Of a stretch of 64,000 nucleotides of DNA, positions 62,303-64,000 are shown in pieces. The stretch is taken from NCBI GenBank assembly GCA_040954595.2, contig CM082582.2, positions 10,478,001 to 10,542,000 on the forward strand, read 5' to 3'. Each line of letters opens with the position of its first letter. Within the stretch, counting starts at the first letter, position 1. A program made the position numbers and the translations under genes. The notes below the pieces were generated by a model. It was not told where the DNA came from and did no database searches. It saw only the letters and a list, made by a program, of their open reading frames with translations. The stretch is from Balanoglossus misakiensis (taxonomy: Eukaryota; Hemichordata).

Positions 62303-62442
62303 AAAGTAAGATACATGTATTAAGATGTTCCCATAATATTGAGAAATAAATTATATTATATAATATTGAGAAAAAGTAAGATACATGTATTAAGATGTTC
62401 CCATAATATTGAGAAATAAATTATATAATATAATATTGAGAA
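62303..62442. repeat. tandem duplication of a 70-bp AT-rich unit
   Basis: Copy 1 (62303-62372) and copy 2 (62373-62442) are identical except for one base (T at 62357, A at 62427). The unit contains TACATGTA and ATAATATT palindromes. The near identity points to a recent duplication. Confidence 0.95.
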
Positions 62443-63672
62443 ATGGTTATATAATATTATCATAGGCCAAAAAAGTTTTGTTGATCACTGTAGCAAAATA
62501 GTTTTATTATACGTTTTTAAAGCGAGATTTCACCGTTTTTGTTCAGAACACTATTGGCTCACGTAAACGCGGCAAATACTCGTTTAGCCGAACGGCGTTT
62601 GTATTCACGACAAGTACGACGGTGATTCTGCCGCGGCGATCGTCACGTCACGTCACGGTGCGTGGCGTGTTCTGTCACGTGACCAGAGAAGTACTGCAGA
62701 CCTATCTGTTACTTTTATCTGTGTGGCTCAGTTGATATGCGGCAGTATTTCGATAAAAAGCAATTTTCTGGAGAGAAAATTAAACCGACCAGACTGAAAA
62801 GCTAAATAGTTCACTGTGCATACTGACAAGGCGACTCATCCAGGGTTGATAATGATACAATCTCCTGATAAAAATGGCAAACTGCGCAATAATAAAAAAG
62901 CAATAAAATACTACAGAACTGCAACTCGGTTCGCATATTATATATAAATAAGTCTATACATAAATAATCTGGCACGACTTTCCCCGTCTTGGTGTCCAAT
63001 GGTGCCTAAAATACTTTTAGGGTTAAATAACCGAAGGCTGCGTCGCATCCACGATAGACAGACCGATGACTAAAAAATACCGCCATGACTAATATTGCAA
63101 TTCCAAAGATGATTTTGCGCAGATCTCTTTTTTTGAGTGTGTGTTTTAAAATCAACTCTAAGGCGTCGGTGTCCTTGGGGAATGGCCAAAGAACATTAAA
63201 GTGGATGCAGCTACCGGCATTACGCAGTCCGATCACACGCGGTCCGAGCAGCTACAGATGGCCACATGTGTTGCAGCCAACGCTGAGTGGATTGAACGTG
63301 AAACCATTAGAGAAATCGCCCATTAATATGTATGTGGAAATATCCACAAACGCCAAATAATGCAGGCTGTGTTTATTTCTTCGAGTCAGCGGTCCGCACA
63401 TCGGCAGACAGTGGTACGTGCCATTTGCAAATGGAACATGGCTAATCGCAATCAGGGGCGGGTGAAACATGTTGGATCTTTTATGCTCTCTCGGTGGCTT
63501 CTTCTGCTTCGTATTCACAGAAATCGCGATTAGCATATTAACTTTCATTTTATCTGGACCGTCAGAAGAGTACATTTACGTATGTGAGCGTGGGCAAGGC
63601 TTGTCCGAGTTTGGCGTGAGCTCTTCCATCTAATGATGTTCTCCGCTGATTTTTTTCTGCCAGAGAATGTCA

Positions 63673-63732
63673 TGACGTCACACACATCGTGATAGACGTC
63701 TCATCAGCAGACACTGACGTCGCCATGGCAAC
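63673..63732. promoter_or_regulatory. CRE and RFX X-box motif cluster
   Basis: A perfect CRE (TGACGTCA, 63673-63680) is followed 38 bp later by a perfect palindromic X-box GTCGCCATGGCAAC (63719-63732), which fits the RFX consensus GTNRCC-N2-RGYAAC. CRE plus X-box pairs occur in promoters of ciliary and some immune genes. With 270 bp of window left, a transcription start just outside the window is possible. Confidence 0.45.
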
Positions 63733-64000
63733 GACGTTAACCCGAGGGGGGATCGTTTCGGTAACTGGAATTACGTCATTTAAAAACGCGACTTGTTTTA
63801 GATCAACAGATGCCAAGAAGACAACAAGTATGCCGCTAAAACCTTGTTGTATTTCATCTTGTAATATTAGAAAATGAAAAGAGACAGAGAAGCGAAAGTC
63901 ATGTTGTTGGATGAATTGATCGCTTGTCGTGAAAGCCTATAGACTGCAAGATCGAACACACACAGCGCAGTTCTCTAATCAAGTCAAGCTTTAACAGAAA

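Larger units (their letters stand above)
54169..64000. other. gene-free stretch downstream of the NUDT21 stop codon
   Basis: The left part should be NUDT21 3' UTR: the first good AATAAA is at 55603-55608 with a TGTA at 55587-55590. Beyond it no coding exon, RNA gene or transposon is recognised up to the window end. It carries a 70-bp tandem duplication (62303-62442), a purine tract (61359-61387), two perfect CRE sites (60390, 63673) and an X-box palindrome (63719). It may be distal regulatory DNA of a gene outside the window. Confidence 0.5.

Overview
The window is nuclear DNA from an animal, most likely an invertebrate deuterostome such as a cephalochordate or hemichordate. The genes are split by GT-AG introns, CpG is not depleted, and the gene set (NXPE, CUB/C-type-lectin/sushi/HYR membrane receptors, Scratch, NUDT21, a probable ANKAR) fits that group. 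The exact lineage is an inference. I assembled eight protein-coding genes exon by exon. In each of them the splice phases match from exon to exon and the joined coding length is a multiple of three. I found no RNA gene, CRISPR array, virus or intact transposon.

Layout: (1) 0.7-6.6 kb, plus strand: 3' end of an armadillo-repeat gene, probably ANKAR; its 5' part lies outside the window. (2) 9.0-13.1 kb, minus: a CUB + C-type-lectin single-pass receptor. (3) 14.3-15.9 kb, minus: a CRAL-TRIO (Sec14-like) lipid-binding protein ending in a prenylation box (CVIL), with a noncoding 5' exon near 16.93 kb. (4) 17.5-20.1 kb, plus: an NXPE-family Golgi-type enzyme, divergent from (3) and sharing a short promoter region with it. 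(5) 20.4-24.1 kb, minus: a CUB/LDLa receptor whose tail carries PPxY and NPxY motifs. (6) 25.6-30.3 kb, minus: a sushi/EGF/HYR receptor with an unrecognised 137-residue module. (7) 32.3-36.9 kb, minus: a Scratch-type SNAG/five-zinc-finger repressor whose SNAG exon is 3.1 kb from the rest. (8) 43.9-54.2 kb, plus: NUDT21 (CFIm25), whose last coding exon is only 22 nt and follows an 8.4 kb intron.

The left half (genes 2-6) is a compact accessory cluster. It has three domain-shuffled surface receptors on one strand, interleaved with a lipid-carrier-like protein and a glycan-modifying-type enzyme. The right half is sparse. Scratch and NUDT21 lie head to head across 7 kb of noncoding DNA. The NUDT21 last intron and nearly 10 kb downstream of its stop codon hold no recognisable genes. 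This looks like a developmental regulatory landscape in which the housekeeping gene NUDT21 may host enhancers for a neighbour, which is an inference.

Features that most deserve a second look: the CAAX-tailed CRAL-TRIO protein, the unknown exon-sized module of gene 6, a candidate intronic poly(A) site with an upstream TGTA inside NUDT21 (which encodes the TGTA reader), a long imperfect hairpin in Scratch intron 1, and a 70-bp tandem duplication at 62.3 kb.
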